Assembly (NCBI GenBank): GCA_016302985.1
Contig: JAEDMN010000021.1
Span: 1-23,181, forward strand
DNA: 23,181 nt
DNA from: Kiritimatiellia bacterium
GTDB lineage: Bacteria > Verrucomicrobiota > Kiritimatiellia > RFP12 > UBA1067
Reading direction: 5' to 3'
The position numbers and the translations under genes were made by a program. Positions within the stretch are counted from its first letter, which is position 1; each line of letters begins with the position of its first letter. Of the stretch, positions 20,582 through 23,181 are shown piece by piece. The notes under the pieces are model-generated. The model saw only the letters and a list, made by a program, of their open reading frames with translations. It did no database searches and was not told the DNA's origin.

Positions 20582-22917
20582 AGCGACTGATCCTGTCCGC
20601 GGCGCTGTGCGCCGCCAGTTTCTGCGGCGCGTGGTCCGCGGCGCCGGGCATGAAGACCCCGTGGGGCGAGAAGGTGACCCCGGAGAACGCCTGGCGCGAA
20701 TACCCGCGCCCGCAGATGGCGCGCGACGCGTGGTTGAACCTGAACGGCCTCTGGGAGTACGCGGTGACGGCCGAGTCGCCGGCAATCCCGGAGAAGTGGG
20801 ACGGCGAGATCCTCGTGCCGTTCGTGCTGGAGAGCTCGCTCTCGGGCGTCGGCCGGCCGCTCCAGCCGAACGAGACGCTGTGGTACCGGCGGACCTTCGA
20901 TGCGCAGGTGAAGCCGGGCGAGCGTCTGCTGATGCACTTCGAGCAGGCGGATTTCCGGGCGCAGGTCTTCGTCAACCGCGTCGAGGCGATGGTGCCGCAC
21001 GAGGGCGGGCAGATGCCGTTCTCCGTCGACGTCACGGACCTCGTGAAGGCGGGCGCCAACGAGCTCGTCGTCGCCGTCTGGGACCCGACGAACGACTTCA
21101 TCGGGTCGACCGGCAAGCAGGTCTTCAAGCCGCATGGCTGCATGTACACCCGCTCCAGCGGCCTCGGCGGCACGGTCTGGCTGGAGACGGTTCCCGAGAC
21201 GCACCTCGTGGACTACAAGGTCGCGACGGACATCGACCGCGGCACGGTCGACGTGACGCTCGAGGGCGCGGGCGACCTGAAGCACGCGGAGGCCCGCGTC
21301 GAGGTCTGCCGCGCGGGCAAGGTCGTCGCGTCCGGCGAGCTGAAGGAATGGGGGCGGCCGGTGACGGTCGCGCTGCCGCGGCCGGTCGCGCTGTGGAGCC
21401 CCGAGGCGCCCGAGCTCTACGACCTCGTCATCACGTTCAGGGACGCCGCGAAGGGCACGAGGGACGTCGTGAAGGGCTACTTCGGCATGCGGAAGATCGA
21501 GCTGCGCAAGGACGCGAACGGCGTGCTGCGGTTCTTCTTCAACAACGCGCCGCGCTTCCTGATCGGCACGCTGGACCAGGGATGGTGGCCGGACGGGCTC
21601 CTCACTCCGCCCTCCGACGAGGCGATGGCCTACGACATCCTCGCGCTGAAGAAGATGGGCTTCGACATGATGCGCAAGCACATCAAGGTCGAGCCGCGCC
21701 GCTACTACTACCTTTGCGACAAGCTCGGCCTCATCCTGCTGCAGGACATGCCGAGCGGCTTCGCCGATGCCCAGAAGCGCTACGGCTTCTACCGCCGCGA
21801 ACTGAAGGAGATGATGGACCACCTGCAGAAGGTGCCGTCCATCGCGATGTGGGTGCCCTACAACGAAGGCTGGGGCCAGCCCGGACAGTTCCTCACCCAT
21901 TCGACGCTCATGTGGACGCAGCGCTACGACCCGACCCGCCTGGTGGACGGCCCCAGCGGCGCGCACGACTGGGAGGGCGGCGACGTCTGGAAGAAGCCGC
22001 AGGACGGCGGCGGCCCGACGAAGCACCTCCCCCTCGGCGTGGAGGAGGCCGCGCACGCGGTCGACAAGCACGACTACGCCACCCGGCCGCGCATGTGGCC
22101 CGTCAACGACCGCCGCGCGAGCTTCCTCGGCGAGTTCGGCGGCATCGGGTGCCGCGTGGAGGGGCATCTCTGGACGACGAACGCGTGGGGCTACGGGGAC
22201 ACCGGGAAGGATGTCGACCGGAGGCTTGTCCAGGACAAGTTCGTCTCGCTCATGGAGCATGTCGGCGGCCTCGCGATGCGCGGGCTCGCGGGCAGCGTGT
22301 ACACGCAGACGACGGATGTCGAGGGCGAGATCAACGGCTTGCTGACCTACGACCGCAAGGTCGTGAAGTTCAACGCCGCCGCGCTCGCGGCCGTGCACGC
22401 GAAGGTGCGCGAGATGGCCGCGCGCGGATGCGTGCCGCGCGCGACGAAGGCCGTCCTGCCGCGCTACGACCCCGACCCCGCGGCATGGGCCTACACGTTC
22501 ACGGCGCCGGCCGCCGACTGGATGCAGCCCGGCTTCGACGACGCGGCCTGGAAGCGCTCCGCGGGCGGTTTCGGCGGGAGGGGCATCGACAGGGACCATC
22601 CGGCCGCGAAAATCGCGACGAAGTGGGAGACGGACGCGATCTGGCTGCGCCGCCGCTTCACGCTGGACGCCGTTCCGGAGAAGCTGCTCGAGGCCACGCT
22701 CGAGATGTTCCACGACGAGGACGCGGAGGTCTACCTCAACGGGCAGCTCATCCTCTCGGTCAAGGGGTACACCACGGACTACGTGCAGTTCGGCGTCCCC
22801 GCGGAGACGTTCCGCGCCGCCGCGAAGAAGGGCGGGAACGTCCTCGCCGTCAAGGTCGTCCAGACCGCCGGCGCCCAGTACTTCGACCTTGGCCTCTCGT
22901 TTGAAGTCCGACGGTAG
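20578..22917 (+). CDS. Secreted glycoside hydrolase family 2 enzyme
   Basis: A 779-residue enzyme; residues 1-21 are a signal peptide (MKRLILSAALCAASF...). The order is an N-terminal sugar-binding jelly roll (about 38-205, LNLNGLWEYA, LWYRRTF, GLGGTVWLE), an immunoglobulin-like domain (about 210-305), the TIM barrel (about 310-620), and a C-terminal galactose-binding-like beta-sandwich (about 650-779, with DDAAWKRSAGGFG and VYLNGQLIL). WVPYNEGWGQ gives acid/base E430; FLGEFGGIG gives nucleophile E519. GH2 covers beta-galactosidases, beta-glucuronidases, beta-mannosidases and others; I cannot choose among them. AAAAGGAG (20563-20570) lies seven bases before ATG 20578, which overlaps the rlmN stop as ATGA. 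It is the last gene before the terminator. Confidence 0.93.
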   Translation: MKRLILSAALCAASFCGAWSAAPGMKTPWGEKVTPENAWREYPRPQMARDAWLNLNGLWEYAVTAESPAIPEKWDGEILVPFVLESSLSGVGRPLQPNETLWYRRTFDAQVKPGERLLMHFEQADFRAQVFVNRVEAMVPHEGGQMPFSVDVTDLVKAGANELVVAVWDPTNDFIGSTGKQVFKPHGCMYTRSSGLGGTVWLETVPETHLVDYKVATDIDRGTVDVTLEGAGDLKHAEARVEVCRAGKVVASGELKEWGRPVTVALPRPVALWSPEAPELYDLVITFRDAAKGTRDVVKGYFGMRKIELRKDANGVLRFFFNNAPRFLIGTLDQGWWPDGLLTPPSDEAMAYDILALKKMGFDMMRKHIKVEPRRYYYLCDKLGLILLQDMPSGFADAQKRYGFYRRELKEMMDHLQKVPSIAMWVPYNEGWGQPGQFLTHSTLMWTQRYDPTRLVDGPSGAHDWEGGDVWKKPQDGGGPTKHLPLGVEEAAHAVDKHDYATRPRMWPVNDRRASFLGEFGGIGCRVEGHLWTTNAWGYGDTGKDVDRRLVQDKFVSLMEHVGGLAMRGLAGSVYTQTTDVEGEINGLLTYDRKVVKFNAAALAAVHAKVREMAARGCVPRATKAVLPRYDPDPAAWAYTFTAPAADWMQPGFDDAAWKRSAGGFGGRGIDRDHPAAKIATKWETDAIWLRRRFTLDAVPEKLLEATLEMFHDEDAEVYLNGQLILSVKGYTTDYVQFGVPAETFRAAAKKGGNVLAVKVVQTAGAQYFDLGLSFEVRR

Positions 22918-22949
22918 CGGACGTCATCTCGACGGAATCGCTTCTGGTT

Positions 22950-22980
22950 GCGCGCCGGCCCCCGGCGCGCATTTTTGTTT
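22950..22980 (+). terminator. Intrinsic terminator of the GH109-to-GH2 operon
   Basis: GCGCGCCGG (22950-22958) and CCGGCGCGC (22962-22970) make a perfect 9-bp stem with a CCC loop, followed by ATTTTTGTTT. It lies 33 bases after the GH2 stop codon and is the only classical intrinsic terminator I see in the window. Confidence 0.9.
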
Positions 22981-23005
22981 CGGTGAAAAATCTTCACATT
23001 CCCTC

Positions 23006-23034
23006 TTGCACGCCCGCGAGGCGTATGCTATACT
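23006..23034 (+). promoter_or_regulatory. Promoter of tRNA-Ala
   Basis: TTGCAC (23006-23011) and TATACT (23029-23034) are separated by 17 bases, with a TGC extension (23026-23028). Transcription should start near 23041, about 15 bases before the tRNA. It is the only promoter here with both a good -35 and an extended -10, fitting a strong stable-RNA promoter. Confidence 0.8.
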
Positions 23035-23055
23035 ACGTCTCGTTTTCCGCTCCAT

Positions 23056-23131
23056 GGGGAAGTAGCTCAGTTGGTAGAGCATCACGTTCGCAACGTGGGG
23101 GTCGTGAGTTCGAATCTCATCTTCTCCACCA
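23056..23131 (+). tRNA. tRNA-Ala (anticodon CGC)
   Basis: A complete cloverleaf of 76 bases including an encoded CCA: acceptor GGGGAAG/CTTCTCC, D arm GCTC/GAGC, anticodon stem TCACG/CGTGG with loop TTCGCAA, and T arm GTGAG-TTCGAAT-CTCAT. The anticodon CGC reads GCG. The G3-U70 wobble pair, the main alanine identity element, is present. GCG is a favoured codon in GC-rich genes such as these. Confidence 0.97.
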
Positions 23132-23181
23132 TTCGGAAGGAAAACGAAAAAGCGGCTTTCGCCTAATCAGGGCGCGCCGCG

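Noticed and set aside
20248..22713. An 821-codon minus-strand frame
   Set aside because: It is antisense to rlmN and the GH2 gene; composition bias only.
23132..23181. Terminator after the tRNA
   Set aside because: AAGCGGCTTTCGCC gives only a 3-4 bp stem and no T-tract. The true terminator, if any, lies beyond the window.

Overview
This is a GC-rich bacterial chromosome segment with 19 supported protein genes (plus one doubtful 24-codon ORF) and one tRNA, packed with almost no spacer. I see no mobile element, CRISPR array, rRNA or phage gene. Several features point to the PVC group, most likely a Kiritimatiellota, Lentisphaerota or Verrucomicrobiota member that degrades polysaccharides: four Gfo/Idh/MocA-type proteins with export signals (one of them a GH109 glycosidase), GH97 and GH2 enzymes, an exosortase-type CAAX protease, and a CdsA with a non-classical signature like one I recall from planctomycetes. 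The taxon is an inference from gene content; no rRNA is present to confirm it.

Layout. (1) 62-1390, minus: a Tat-exported flavoprotein resembling type II sulfide:quinone oxidoreductase, read divergently from (2) 1448-4040, a secreted, unrecognised probable TIM-barrel protein followed by an exported Gfo/Idh/MocA-like protein. (3) 4098-8638: a secreted GH97 alpha-glycosidase, a membrane protein with two fused family-2 glycosyltransferase domains, and an unknown 214-residue protein. (4) 8709-12311: a housekeeping operon, purA-cdsA-ymdB-like-ruvA, in which each gene overlaps the next by four bases. (5) 12289-13937, minus: an RluD-type pseudouridine synthase gene that converges on ruvA, with an exosortase-type CAAX protease upstream of it. 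(6) 13990-15354: a Tat-exported Gfo/Idh/MocA protein. (7) 15428-22917: a probable single transcript of a GH109-type glycosidase, another Tat-exported Gfo/Idh/MocA protein, a cysteine-rich 190-residue unknown, a TetR regulator, RlmN and a secreted GH2 enzyme, closed by a strong intrinsic terminator. (8) 23056-23131: tRNA-Ala(CGC) with its own promoter.

How the genes work together. Exported glycosidases (GH97, GH109, GH2, possibly the unknown barrel) and exported Gfo/Idh/MocA proteins look like an envelope or extracellular glycan-processing set. The TetR regulator in the GH109-GH2 run may control it. Housekeeping genes (purA, cdsA, ruvA, rluD, rlmN, tRNA-Ala) are interleaved.

The most striking non-coding signal is a recurring promoter core, TGn followed by a TATAAT/TAGAAT/TATACT-type -10 box, often preceded by a run of T. 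It lies in front of almost every transcription unit. In four genes the -10 box ends only 6-7 bases before the start codon, which predicts leaderless mRNAs, and this changes the best start codon of the CAAX protease gene.
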